From Chrysomallon squamiferum (lineage: Eukaryota; Mollusca; Gastropoda; Neomphalida; Peltospiridae): DNA of 42,500 nt. The first letter of the stretch is position 1. The number at the start of each line of letters is the position of its first letter. The DNA is taken from contig CM022679.1 of the NCBI GenBank assembly GCA_012295275.1, positions 4,687,657 through 4,730,156 of the forward strand, in the 5' to 3' direction. Positions 1 to 22,785 of the stretch are shown here, one piece after another. Position numbers and translations under genes: made by a program. The notes beneath the pieces were generated by a model. The model saw nothing but the letters and a program-made list of their open reading frames with translations. It did not search any database and had not been told where the DNA came from.

Positions 1-134
1 TTAGAGTTAGATTTAAATATATTGTTTTATTATTATTAGTAGTAGTAGTAGTAGCAGTAGAAATAGTAGTAATATTATTTTTATTACTAGTAGTCTCAAA
101 GTTAGATTTAAATTTATTGTTTTATTATTATTAT

Positions 135-170
<36 letters not shown>

Positions 171-470
171 CAGCAGCAGGAGTAGCAGCAGCAGTAGCAG
201 CAGCTAGTAGTAGTAGTGTATATTTAAAAAAATACTCTGTGGCGCTACAAATTAAGAATATATTTTTAAATATATATATATATATGAGTGTGTGTGCATA
301 TATATATATTTAGAAATACATACATATATACATACACCTAGTATTCGAAAAATGCAGAGAGAGAGAGAGAGAAAGAGAGAATATTAAATAAGTAAATGAA
401 TATCAAATCATATTCTATCAAATTCAAAGCTAGATAATTAAAAATAAAACTAAAATAAAATTAATAATAA

Positions 471-501
<31 letters not shown>

Positions 502-1023
502 AAGAAGAAGAAGAAAAAAGTGAAAATGAAAAAGAACAACAACAACAATAACAACAAGACGATAGCAGCAACAAAACAACAGCAACGCCAACACAACAAC
601 AACTACCACCCTCACCTGGAATAACCTCCAAGGCCGATGTTTTCTGAATAAACGATTTGTTCTCAAATCATTTTGCAAAGTATAAATTAATAATTAAGCG
701 TATTTGCATACAAGAATTTCAAGACTACGAGTTCTGACTGGATACCATTATCACGTGATCCCTCATTACTAAAAACATTTTAAAAATTGGAATGTTCAAA
801 AATATACAGAGTATTTAAAAAAAAAAAAAAAAAAAAAAAATGGCTCACTTTGAAATTAAGTTCTATTATAGTTAATAAACAAAACTGATTTTTATTATTA
901 TTATTATTATCGTTTATTTATTTAATAATAAAAATTTAATGCTTTTAAGACATAATATATTTTTAAAATTAAGCAATAAATCTATACGTAGATTTATTAT
1001 CATGTAAGATATTACTTTAGAAG

Positions 1024-1057
<34 letters not shown>

Positions 1058-2600
1058 CTTGAACAATATAACAGAAACTTTACGGCATTTGGCTTGAACT
1101 GATTTGAAATCTGACTCCTTAACCTTTTCAAACCGGCCTTAATTATGCATGATGTATGATAAGCGAAACATTAATGTTTTATTTTTGGAAAAAAAGCCCT
1201 GTATGTCATAAAGAAAGTAAAAACATAAATCATTACATTCCTAACACTCGAACGTCATTTGCTGACTGTGTGAAAGTCAAAACAATAATACATTTTGCGT
1301 GTTAACAGAAACAAATAATAAATAAGTAATGGCCTTAGATTGACTGTCATGCAAACAAATAACAAATAAGAACGGCCTTATTGGTACAGTGTAATAAATT
1401 TTCCTTACCTGTAAATTATCATAATACTAAATTGAGTTAATTGTTGTTGTTTTTTTTTTTGTTTTTTTATATCGACAGATGGGTAAATAATTTTTGAACA
1501 ATAATTCAGTGGATAGCAAGGAAAAAGACAAATCTAATTTGAGTAATATTTGAAAAGAGACGAATACTTGTTTTTGTTCATCTATTTTAACAAACAACAC
1601 GTGTCAGAAATGTTTATGTAAAGTCTTTTTTTACAACAACAAATGTAAACACGTGTAATTATTAACATACAAAACATACGTACGTACAGCGAATGAAGCC
1701 AAGCATTATGTCTCCTCTGATTCAGAGAATTAGACTTCAGACAGTGGCAGAAACTCAGGAACAGTATTCAGTTTCAAGGACTCTGTGTGAGTATATATAT
1801 ATATAAACTCATACATCCAGACACATATACATACATAAATATACACCTATACATGCACTTATGTCTATATATGCATTCACTGCTGTACTTACGTTCGTGT
1901 GTATGTGTGTGTGAGTGTATACATTTATATACATATACATATATACACGCAAACACACACACACATATATATAAACAGTAAAGCAAACAATTTGTATCAA
2001 CAACTTATTAAAAAAATACACTATTAAAATTAATTTTCGATAACTCAACTGCATAATAATAATAATAATAAAAATTAATTATTAAAATATATACATCACA
2101 ACTTACATGAAATCCAAATAACCTTTAATACATAGAGCAAGGTGTGCTAAAGATTTTAACTAAAAAAAACGGTTTAGATTTTGGCGCTGTAAATTATAAG
2201 GTCATGTGATTTTTTCTTATGAATTTTTAAATATGCTGTGTCGTTCACTGTGTTTCTGTGTACATAACCGACACCGTACGTTTATAGGCAATTATGAGTG
2301 GATGGGTTTTCAAAAGCAGGTGTCAAATATCTTTTCAATTATTTAAAACTGTTTTTAACGTGTTGCCTTTAGAGTACTGGGGAAGTCATTTTCGTGTCGA
2401 TATGCTTCTCGATTGCTCGTTTTTATTATTATTGTTTTTGAAGTGAAGTATTAAAAACAATAATAATAGTAATTACAATAATAATAATAACAATTACAAC
2501 TACTACTGGTGCTACTGGTACTAGAACTAGCAGTTACTAATTACTATCAATTTTGCTATAAATATGATTATAATTTTATCATTATTATTATTATTATTAT

Positions 2601-2653
<53 letters not shown>

Positions 2654-2853
2654 CTCCTTCTCTTAGTAATACTGAAATTTGTTTAATAAAAACTATCTTT
2701 TACAAATATGAAGACATGTGCATGAAATAAAAACTTTTTTTTAGAAAACATAGCTTATCACATAATTATGTTCATGCTTAATGATAATGTCTTATCTAAA
2801 ATACACAAATAGTAATTTCCTCTAGAATTCTAACAAAATATAATGGTAACAAA

Positions 2854-2884
<31 letters not shown>

Positions 2885-3691
2885 ATACCATACAAAGGAA
2901 AAGTTTAAATATGCTTTTTATGAAGATGTATGTTTGTATATGCATGTATGTACGTGTGTATCTACGTAAGTATATGTATATGTGTTTGTGGGTGATTGTG
3001 TGTATCTATATATATATATTTATAGATATAGAGATATATGTTTGTATGTATGTATGTATGTATGTATGTAGGCTCATTATATCAAATATATTCTATGTTT
3101 CTAATATTGCATGCTACTTGTGCATATTAGTACATGCATATATATATATATATATATGTATATATATGTATGATCTGTGTGTTTTCTCTAAGTGACTGTA
3201 AGTTTGTTTCTATCTATATAATGTGTCTGTTCGTGTGTCTGTATTTCTCTCTCCACTGCATCTGTGTGTACATGCAGGTCCCTATTTGTATGTCGTGCTT
3301 CTGTATCTGAATATGAGTGTGTTTGTCTGTGTGTGTGGTGTGGTGTGTGTGTTTGTCTCTGTGTTTGTCTGTGTGTGCGTGTGTGTGTTTGTCTGTAATC
3401 CGTGGTGGTTGTAGTAGAAAGTCGCGTGCGCTGACGCACTTGAAAAACAAAGCCTCCCTCTCCTAACACTAAATAATGGGAGGTGGCAGGCAACGTGAAT
3501 TCCCAGTGTTGTTATCAGCGGTTAATATCATTTTCTTCTATTCACACGCGGTGGGAAAAACTTTCCCGGAGAACGTAATTTCAGTTCGCATGTAATTACA
3601 AACAAAGGCGAGATTTTTCAGTTTTGAGAGAATGGCCGTTTTCAGAAGGGTAAATGGGTTGAAATAGGTAAAATATTGTTTAAATAAAATA

Positions 3692-4033
3692 TGGTGTGTG
3701 TGTGTGTGTTTGTATGTGTGTGTGTGTATGTATGTGTGTGTATGTGTGTGTATGTGTGTATGTATGTATGTGTGTATGTGAATGTATGTGTGTGTGTATG
3801 TATGTGTGTATGTGTGTATGTATGTATGTGTGTGTATGTATGAATGAATATATGTATGTGTGTATGTATGTGTGTGTATACATGCATATATGTGTGCATG
3901 TATATATGTATATATTCATGTGTGTATGTATGTATGTATGTATATATGTACGTATGTATGTGTGTTTGTATGAATGTTCGTATACATGTATATATGTGTT
4001 TATGTACGTATGTATGTACGTAAACACATATAT
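3692..4033. repeat. (TG)n / (TATG)n compound repeat
   Basis: About 340 bp of interleaved TG and TATG units. Long frames on both strands are artefacts of it. Confidence 0.94.
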
Positions 4034-4670
4034 GCATGTGTTAAGTATGCATGTATAGTTTAAATGAAGAACTATATTATTCAAAAGATATTACACGCAT
4101 ACAAACGCATACACACACAATTTCTTTCTCTATTATCATTATTATAATCACGTCTTTCAACTTTAATGGCGGCATACACAGTGTCGTATAATATATTCAC
4201 AACATATTGACTATGCACGAATTCGACGTGCTCACAGTGGGCAACATTTCACATGATATCCACAAAATAAAAAGTGAATTTTTTAAGATCATTCATGCAA
4301 AGAATCACCTCAACAGGGCGTTACCGCCTTCTTGCTGCCTAGATACCGTCACGAATATGAATAAAGCAAAAATAAATATGAATGAGCAAATTAAACTTAC
4401 CTGGGGCTTTGTCATTATAGTTACAGCCTCAGTACTTTCATTTTTTTTTTTTTTTTTTTATAGACTTTCAAACGATTGTTTTTTTAATATATTTCCTGTG
4501 CTGGTACAAACTAACTACAGATATCATTTTATATGTTGTATATTTCCAAGATATTGTTCGTTAGTTATTCATTTGTTTGTTGTATTTTTTATTTTTTATT
4601 TATTTATTTATTTATTTATTTTTTTATTTTTTTATTTTTTTTTTTTTTTTTTTTTTTTTTTATTTATTTA

Positions 4671-4675
<5 letters not shown>

Positions 4676-4736
<61 letters not shown>

Positions 4737-4737
4737 T
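4676..4737. repeat. (ATT)n microsatellite with poly(T) and (ATTT)n
   Basis: Long ATT array following about 100 bp of T-rich tetranucleotide repeat. Hydrophobic open frames (runs of Leu or Ile) are artefacts. Confidence 0.95.
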
Positions 4738-5579
4738 TTAATCTTGAACATTGTATTGCATAGAAATAATCTAAATATATTTTTTATATCCGTTAAGCTT
4801 TGACTTTGTTATTAAATTTTTCTTCTTTTTTTATTTTTTTTTTTTTTTTTTTTTTTTTTCATTTCTTGGTTTGTTTTAAGTTATAGTGTATTTATTATTG
4901 TCTGAACACAATAGTTATATTCTATATACATTTTATAAATTTTGTATTTTATATATTTCCAAACAATTATTTTGTTTAATTACTTATACATGTATTTAAA
5001 AACATTTTTTTATTATTATTATTTTTTTTTTTAACTCTATTTATTAGATGTTGATATATTGTTTTTCTCAATTTCTAACATAGAATTATGGAAATTTAAT
5101 CAATAAATTTATGAAGTTATTAAAGAAATTTACTGTCTTATATATATATATATATATCATTATATTTTTGCTTATGATGTAATAAATCTTTTTTATTTAT
5201 TTTTTTGTGATATAATGTACGATACATTGTACTTAATCTTCTGTTCGATAAGTTATAGGCGATTTTATTCTGTTTTATACTTGTATTGTTGTTATTGTTG
5301 TTGTTGTTGTATTGTATGTATTGTATAGTAACATTGTATAGACAAACATTTTGAGCCACGCCTGTTCTTTCGCAATCGTTACTTCCTTGTTGAAAACCAG
5401 TGTCACATTTAATATACAAAAATGTGTCAATAACCGTCATTTTGAATATGGGTACACTTATTTCATATAAATTTATATTAAATTAAATTTAAAAAAAAAA
5501 AAAAAAAAAAATTTATTAATCCCCCGATTAATAATCTTTCTTTCTTTCTTTCTTTTTTTTTTTTTATTATTATTATTAT

Positions 5580-5614
<35 letters not shown>

Positions 5615-5908
5615 GAAATGAAACTACGATAAAAAGAATTTCGCGTTTGTCGTTCTTTCCACAGTCCGAATTTTCTGTTTTCTGTTGACAAGCACTGAAC
5701 TGATACGCATGTTCCTTTATATGCACGTACATCCCACCCCGTAATATATTCTACGCCTTCGCACGCCCTTTTTTCTAATTATAATAAAGATTATCAAACG
5801 TGACTTTATTAATAATCTTAAAGCATTAATAATCCATTTTTTTGTTTAAGATGCAGTTCGATATAGAGAGAAGAAATGTAAAAATAGAAATTATATATTT
5901 CTACTCAC

Positions 5909-5956
5909 CTTATTATTTCTATCTTCGGAAAATATCGCTTTCGAGGAAGAGGTCAT
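5909..5956 (-). other. Candidate first coding exon, minus strand
   Basis: ATG then MTSSSKAIFSEDRNNK (16 codons) ends exactly at a strong donor, AATAAG/GTGAGTAG. An inverted CCAAT element (6053-6057) and an E-box CACGTG (near 6004) lie just upstream. The start context is weak (T at -3). A possible second exon begins at 5681 after TTGTCAACAG and reads KTENSDCGKNDKREIL, but it lacks a clear donor. No family is recognisable. Confidence 0.25.
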
Positions 5957-7399
5957 TAAGTGACACAACCCACTTAATCTTTGGCCTAGTTCTAGGTCAG
6001 ACACGTGTAGTCACATGCAAAAGGCAAGTGGGGAATCACCTAAAATCACTCAACCAATCAGAAAGGCGCTAACAAAAAAAAAAAAAAAAAAAACGTAATC
6101 GATTTTTCGCAGAAAAACGACAGTCTATTTTTAGAACATTGTTCCGCTTAAGAAAAAAAACGGGATCGAATTGAAGGGAGATGATCTTGTTTCAACGTTT
6201 GTCACATTATGAATGTAAGAGTTGTGATCCGTCACTAGGTAAAATCATAACAGCAGCAACAATAAAAACAAACAAGAAACAACAGCAGAAACTAAAAAAA
6301 AAAAAAAAAAAAAAAAAATAATGAATATAATGAAGAAGAAGAACGGTTCGATTTTTTAAATATTTTCCTAAATAAGAAGAAGGTAATTTGCTTAACTAAT
6401 TTTCTTCTTTGTGTACAATCGTCGCGATTATACAAGCAGTAGTTCTGCGGTCAAGCGTATCAATATAGGTCACTGCATTTAAGTTAAGAAAATTAAACGA
6501 TATGTCTGTCATCTGGGTTAGACTAGAACGAGGCTAAATGGACTGCTGAGGACTCGTCTGCGACATCCGACACACCACACGAGTTTATTTAAACGAAGGC
6601 TGCTGTAACTCGTATTTGAAAATGTCAGAATTAATACATTTTTATTTCATAGCATAATTTTATTTTATATTATTTCGTTTTATTTATTTATTTATTATGA
6701 TTATTAATTTTTTTAGAACAGTAAATTAGTAAACAGTTACTTTTTCACAGAATATTTTATTTATTATTTATTTTTATTTTTTATATTTTTAATTTTTTTT
6801 TTTTATTTATTATATTATTATTTATTTATTTACTTATTTATATTTTTGTACTTTATTTTTCAGTTTTATTATATTATAATTATTATTTATTTATTTATTT
6901 TTAATTTTTTTTTTTTTTTTTTTATAAGAAATTTGTTTAATTTTACAATCTAGTCCCGAATAATTAATTCTTAACATTTACAGACTACTGTTAAATTATA
7001 GCATGAACAGTACTGAAGTGAAATGTATGCAGCAAAATATCTTTTATTTATGTTTTATAATTTTAAACGTATAAAATATACGTTTAACTTTTAATTAATT
7101 TTGTTCTAATTCTGCTTTTTTTTATATAAGCAGTGATAGTTTTAGTAACGGCAACAACAACAATATAATCAATTATAGAAGAGGTAGTAATAATAACAAG
7201 CAGCAGCAAAATATGCTCTTGTGCTTGTCGACGTTATTAATATTATAATTTTTGACACAGATATCATTCCTCGCCTTCCACGAACTGACGATATATTATT
7301 CATACAGCCTTGATGTAGAAAAGAAATGTCTAAAGCAAATGTTTATTAGAAATACTAGTCATTCGCAGTTCCGCGGTTACTTACTAAGGGAGATAACTA
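5957..7399. other. Intergenic
   Basis: A short GC-richer block (5940-6070) with CACGTG and CCAATCA elements, then T-rich low-complexity DNA at 6640-6925. No plus-strand exon with matching splice sites is seen. Confidence 0.5.
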
Positions 7400-7749
7400 C
7401 AATACACTTGCGCCACGCCCCCAACCACAATTCAAGTTTGTTTACGTTGCAAATCGGCTGGAATAAACAGAACCGTAATAATACAGTTATAGTTAGGGGA
7501 ACACCACCGTGTCAGGTCGAGGTCAAAGGTCTTCGTGTGCGTAATTATGAACAACATTTTGCACGTCAGACGACACAGATGTATAATGAATAATATTTGT
7601 TTAACCCATATCTAAGTACTTAATTCAAAAGTTTAACGTTTCACTGGCGAGAAGTTTCAACAAACTACTTAAAGCTAACTCCTCACGAGGTGACAAACAG
7701 ACGTATTTACTGTCGCCGTGACATTTGTGGCAGTCACGAGACAACTCAA
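7400..7749 (+). promoter_or_regulatory. Probable promoter / 5' UTR of the FYVE-ARM gene
   Basis: This block is less AT-rich than its surroundings and ends at the start codon. It contains a CACGCCC GC/KLF-type box near 7414 and a direct repeat of nuclear-receptor half-sites, AGGTCA-A-AGGTCT, at 7520-7532, with another AGGTC just upstream. No TATA box is obvious. Open frames here have no ATG in frame with the gene other than 7750. The start of transcription is not determined. Confidence 0.35.
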
Positions 7750-16978
<9,229 letters not shown>

Positions 16979-17501
16979 CGTCACATCACATATCAAACAT
17001 TCATCCAGTAAGACTGGGACCTGTGGCTGGACTGGTATCAATGTTCATAAAAACAGCATACACGTTTCAGTAAGTCTGTTCAACTGTTCAGACTGAGGAG
17101 ATGAAATTTACTATGAGAACACAAAAATAACTGCAACCATGCTTTAATAGGTGAACAAAATATAATGGGCAGCCAAGTTGTTCAGGCATGGAGTGATTAG
17201 GAAATTTTGAAATTTTGGTCACATTGTTACCAGATCGGTACTGATTACTGGATTATTAGTGATAATGATGTATATATATATATATATCTATTTTAAGGTT
17301 AGATCAATTTACAAAACCTGCTGGTGTATATTTTTATCAGTGTACAGGAGTGTTGAAGATGCTTTTTGTATGTTTAATGTGTCCATTGTAAAGACTGCCA
17401 AATTGAGTGTATGTGCCTGTGTGTGTGTGTGCACACTTAAACATATATATATATTTGAAATATGTTTTTAACTGCCAAAACTTTGATGATGTTATGTATT
17501 T

Positions 17502-17507
17502 AATAAA
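17502..17507 (+). terminator. Candidate poly(A) signal of the FYVE-ARM gene
   Basis: AATAAA lies about 525 nt past the TGA at 16978. Further AATAAA hexamers occur near 17770 and 17792, so the true end is uncertain in this AT-rich sequence. Confidence 0.35.
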
Positions 17508-17935
17508 AAAAAGTATTTACAATTTACAAACATAATTTTTATTCTCATCCTGTTATATTATTATCAAATGCTGGTCATCAGTATCAAATAGAACAATTAT
17601 TTTCTAATTTAGGTCATAAATTTATATCACCATAGAACACATTAAATTTGTATACTCATCAACTCAGTTATCCATCAAATTTATTATTAACTAGAAAAAC
17701 TTTACGTTGCATTGATATATTTTAATCATCTGTACTAGTCACTGTATCTTTTAACATACTATGTGTTGAAATAAAATATCAAGTATTATTATCAATAAAA
17801 GCCTTTATTTTGTTTTTGCTCTCTCACTTATTATGCTGTGAATTAATCCAGTTAGGGGAAAATTCAGAGTGTGACAAAGATGTGGTGCAGCCATTGTTTG
17901 ATTTAAGTCTGAAGTTATGTCACTTGTTTTGACAG

Positions 17936-18001
17936 GCGAAATCAGAACTTTTAGAACCGTTTTGTCAAAGAGTTATGGGTTTGGTTGATGGAACTGTATG
18001 A
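17936..18001 (+). other. Possible orphan or alternative terminal exon
   Basis: A good acceptor (CACTTGTTTTGACAG) precedes a 66-nt frame reading AKSELLEPFCQRVMGLVDGTV and ending in TGA. The peptide is amphipathic and resembles an ARM-type helix. It would need a phase-0 upstream exon, whereas the exon ending at 16149 is phase 2, so it does not join the main model directly. It could belong to an alternative 3' end, or be chance. Confidence 0.2.
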
Positions 18002-18155
18002 TCAAGTATTTGCTATTGTTTTTCCTTTTCAATTTAAGCATAAATGTATAATAACCAATAGAAATATCTGCTCTGAATAAAAAAAAGTGGAATGCCTGCA
18101 ATTGTTTTAGTAGAAAGTAATTTATTTTATTATTTGTATTTTTGTTATTATTATT

Positions 18156-18186
<31 letters not shown>

Positions 18187-18312
18187 GTCACATGCATTGT
18201 CGTGCAAAAATAAAATATATTGTAAAACTAGGTTTTTTTGCTAAACTTTATTTATGTAGTCATTTCTCCTTGCTTTATTTTTATTTTTATTTTTGAAAAA
18301 TCCAAGTTTATC

Positions 18313-18345
<33 letters not shown>

Positions 18346-20005
18346 TTATTATTGTTCCATTTTTGTCAAATTTTATTTGCAAATTAATTACATTGATTTG
18401 AATAACTAGAACTAAATTTTTAAGCCATTTTTAGTTAATAAAGAATATTTATAATTAATTTTTGGCAGTTATTTTTGTAAACAATAAAATCTTTAAATGA
18501 TTTTTTATTTTTATTTTTTTTTTATTTGTATTTTTATTTTTAAATTTTTAACAAAATAAAAATGAAAGAAATCAGATTTTTGCACCTAGTACACATCTTA
18601 GAACATTATATATATATATATAATTCATTATTATTTTTTTTAAATTAATAAAATGTATTTATTATTTAAAGAAATAATTCGTTTATTTTTGGCATCATGG
18701 ATCCTATTGAAGGCAATAAACAGTTGTCACACTCCATGATGGGAAGGAAATTATTTTTACTATGAAGATCACAAGCCTCCTTTGACTTCCATTAACATAT
18801 CTGTCCATCAGACATCAGCAGCCAGAACAAGTGAAAGTGGAAGGAAGAACACTGCAGTTGGAATATTGGACAAAATACTGTTCAGTGTCACGTCATTTCT
18901 ATGTCCAAGAAGTTTACTTTCAGTGATGGAAAAAATGTCGCATGGAAGTCTCTGAAAGTTCAATGGATTTCCAATAAGATTTGTGCAAGAAAGACTCAAT
19001 CATTAAAAAATAATAATAATAAATGTCAACAAAATAAAAATAATAAATAAAGTAAAAAAAAAATTTTTTAATTGACCTCTGCAAGAAGATTTGTTTCAGA
19101 ATGACTTTAAAAACTTTTCCTGCAAATTATGTAGTGTTTGTATCATATACTTTTTTTTTTCTATTTACAGTCATATAGGTTTCACTGCACATTTTGTCAT
19201 ACATATCAAGATACAGTTTGTATAACTTTTTTTTTTTTTTTTATACCTTGAATCTCCAAGGCCATTTGTTCAAATTGTAGTTACGTTAACCTAGATTTAA
19301 CTTAATTCTGCATTTTTTGAAAATTATTATTTAAAAAAAAAAATAATAATAAAAATAAAAAAAAAAAAAATAAAAAAAAATAAAAAAAAAAAAAATAAAA
19401 TAAAAAAAAATATTAAAAAAAAATATTAAAAAAAAAATAAAATAAAATAAAATAAAAAACTAAAATAATAAATAAAATAAAATAAAATGTACTATTCAGT
19501 GCATTTAATAATTTATTTACATATCTATACATTTTTAGCAAGATTCCTTTTAAGATTTTATTCGTTACAAATATCAGTGTGATAATTAATAACCAATAAT
19601 TAATGTCTGGCCTCTGATGATGTTGTTGAATAAGACTAGGAAATTGTAATAAAAGTTCCAGTTCTGTAACATTTAAATAATATTTTAAAATAAAATAATG
19701 AATGAAAAAAAAAAAAAAAAATAAATAAAAACAGAAACAGAAGAAAAAAGACCCACTCAATTAAGAAATTTTATATGCATTTAGTAATAAGTAGTAATAT
19801 ATTAACAAAGATATTTATTCATAGATATATGCACATTAATACTTTACATCTCAGACTTCCTGGTCTTTTATTTTGTTCTATTTAACCTACTCAAAAATAA
19901 AAATAAAAATAAAAAAAAAAGAATTTTTTTTAAAAAGCTATCATTTAGATGTCTGTCAAAAATTTACATAGTGGGTTGTCTCCCTTAGACTGTAACTAAT
20001 CCATG

Positions 20006-20042
<37 letters not shown>

Positions 20043-20238
20043 TTTAATTTTAAAATGTTTGTTAAAAAAAATTTCATTTAATTTTCAGAAAACTGAATAT
20101 CATAAATAATTATTTAATAAACATTTTGTTCATCTTGGTGTAAATAATGTTGATAATTAAACAAAAATGAAACAAAACCAAAAATAATATTAAACACTGT
20201 ATGGACTTTATATATATATATATTTTTTAAATTGTTTA

Positions 20239-20269
<31 letters not shown>

Positions 20270-21679
20270 GTCACCTTTTTATTTGGATTGTTTCCAGTGC
20301 AGTGTGTTCACTCTCATCCCATTTGAGAGTAAATAATTCCCGTAACTATCATTTTTTTTCTTAGGCTGACCTATTATTAGCATCAGACCCATTGTTAAGA
20401 TGGACATATCAATATAATTTCATGGCTGGTTAATTGCCTAGTATATATAATTAAATAAATAAGTGCATAATGTATTAAATCAGTGTTTTATTTTCATTAT
20501 TATTATTTTTTTACTTTACTTGTGATGTTCTAGTCATCTGATTTCTATATAAAAGGTGGTCACAGTAAGACATAGTTTTAGTCTCTGTCTCTCCTTTAGT
20601 TCTACCATACTTTTTATTAGCTATTTAAAATTTACAACAAATTCAATAATAATTATATTTAAAAAAAAAAATGTGATCTCCTTATTTCATATCTAATTAT
20701 GTATGTTTTAACTTCCAGTGCTACTAGGTAATGAAAATATGTTTACCACAAACTACATTTTAAAAATAATAATTGCATTAATGAGCAAGTTTATTGATTT
20801 TTACTGATCAAGCACATTTAATGTAATAAATATTAACTAAAATCCTTTTCTGTATGTTCTGTATAAAATTATTAAGTAGTAGATTTGAATAACCATGCGC
20901 TACAGTTATTGGGTCTTGGTATTTTCTATTTCATTCAGAGATTTACTGCAATGCTACCAGTTATCAGTGATATCAGACACGTGGCAATTTTTCACATCAT
21001 TTTTCTCAAAACCATAGAAGCTGAGTTTTTATATCTCAAAATGTGAATGCTCGTTACTAAAATCAGTGAAAATGTGCATTATTCAAATTAAAAAAGTAAT
21101 AAACTAACGTATATCTGAATCAGCCGATTTTAAACGTTAGTGTCAGTGCAAGCAAAAATGATTAATAACTCGCAGAATAAATTTCAACATAACAAATTAA
21201 AAACTTTACTCACACAAAAATATCTGTTTTATTCTGTCTTAAAATCTACTTAATTCTGAAATTTTATACATTATTTACCCATTTTCTGGTGGCAAGCTGA
21301 CCATCAAACTCTGGAAACAGTGAACTGTTTAAACAAATCCATGTACTTAAAATGATAAGTCAGGCTTGCTTATTTTATACACCAAATTCTTTAGTTATGG
21401 ATATTAAAACATTGCTTAACAATGATGTTCATTTTATGCAAATCAGTTATATAACAATTCAAAGTTGCTTAGTTCCAAAATTAAATGAAATCTTTTTCTT
21501 TCTTTTTTTGTATTTTGTTCATCTTTATTCTCTTCTTCATTTAGCTAAGTAATAAAATAATTTAATCCAATGAGTCTAACATCCATAATTTCCCTGTGCA
21601 CCATCACTTCTATTTTATTTGCTAATTTATACTGAATGTGATAATAACAACAGATGAAATCAGTGAAAAAGAAAAAATG
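18002..21679. other. Intergenic, no gene seen
   Basis: Mostly A/T-rich with poly(T), (AAAAT)n at 19330-19490 and poly(A) at 20010-20040. The less AT-rich part 18690-19000 has a 63-codon minus-strand frame without splice context or recognisable motif, perhaps an old element. Nothing else is supported. Confidence 0.5.
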
Positions 21680-21685
21680 TTTATT
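21680..21685 (-). terminator. Poly(A) signal of the NDUFA3-like gene
   Basis: AATAAA on the minus strand, about 95 nt past the TGA at 21780. The position suits a short 3' UTR. Confidence 0.45.
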
Positions 21686-21779
21686 CTACAAAGTTCTATC
21701 AAACACACTGTGTTACTGTAGGAACATGTTACTGAGGTCTGACACTGAAATTATTCTCAAATCTTTGTTAACACACAAT

Positions 21780-21961
21780 TCAGTTGTATATCTCTTTGGT
21801 TGGATCAACATCTGATGTTCGAACCACTGAAAAAATGAAAATAATCATCATAATGATAATAATGATGATGATGTTTATAATGATAACATTATTATTATTG
21901 TTATTATTATTTTCAATATTTCCAATTAGGAATATTCCACCTATATGATTATTATTATTAC

Positions 21962-22015
<54 letters not shown>

Positions 22016-22736
22016 CTTTATGGTCTAAAATCATTTTTAAGAGTTAAAAAATTATTATAAACACTAAAAAATGACCCTGAGACAAAAAAGTTTGAGATCA
22101 GCTATTAAGAAACAAGCTAAACATCAAAAAGTTAATACATATTTAGACACTTGCTCAAATACGTTTTCATATTCCATTAACAGTAGATCCAAAATTTAAC
22201 GAATGACTGTAGTAAAGAACTGTATTACAACATAAACATTATTATAGTAATAAAATAACAGTTCTAAAACGTATCCTGCTTTCAGTGTTACAGCACTCAC
22301 CGTGATACGTGTATCTGTACATGTGTTTTTTTTCAACATCTCGACTATATCTGTATGTTCCAACAGTTACTCCAAAAACACCTTAAAATATACAGATACC
22401 AACAGTTTGACTGACATTAGTTTTAACAGAATATAACAGTATTAAGAAAAATAATTTCACAGCTTTGAATCTTTATGACAAAACCAGTGACTTGCAGTTG
22501 GTATATGAACAGAGGATGATGTTTTTTTGTGTGTGTGATGACTGTCTCTGCTGTTAACTGTTGACATTAAAATGGTTATGTCGTGGCACTAAAGAAACAG
22601 CTAGGTTATAAAAACGTTGTGCTGTATGTTATAATAAAAGAACATATGTCCACTGCATTGTTCAAGATATCAAACAGAAAATTGATAAATCCACTCTGTA
22701 TGTGAATATACATACATACATACAAACATAATATGA

Positions 22737-22785
<49 letters not shown>

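Larger units (their letters stand above)
1..5800. other. Intergenic, repeat-rich
   Basis: TAG/CAG trinucleotides at 40-215, (AAG)n at 470-513, poly(A) at 819-840, poly(T) at 1027-1057, (AGT)n at 2600-2652 and (AAAT)n at 2852-2885, plus the arrays listed separately. Less AT-rich patches at 1080-1300, 3410-3640 and 4200-4420 show no credible coding exon. A lone strong minus-strand donor (CCCCAG/GTAAGTTT) occurs at 4395-4401. Confidence 0.6.

Noticed and set aside
3188-4084. Several long His/Thr/Tyr/Cys/Val-rich frames on both strands
   Set aside because: They translate GT- and TATG-type simple repeats, which lack stop codons; no splice sites or composition support.
4207-4803. 198-codon plus-strand frame ending in a poly-Leu run
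   Set aside because: The first 75 codons have mixed composition but no homology that I recognise; the rest is T-rich and ATT repeat. A minus-strand donor inside it argues against a single plus-strand protein.
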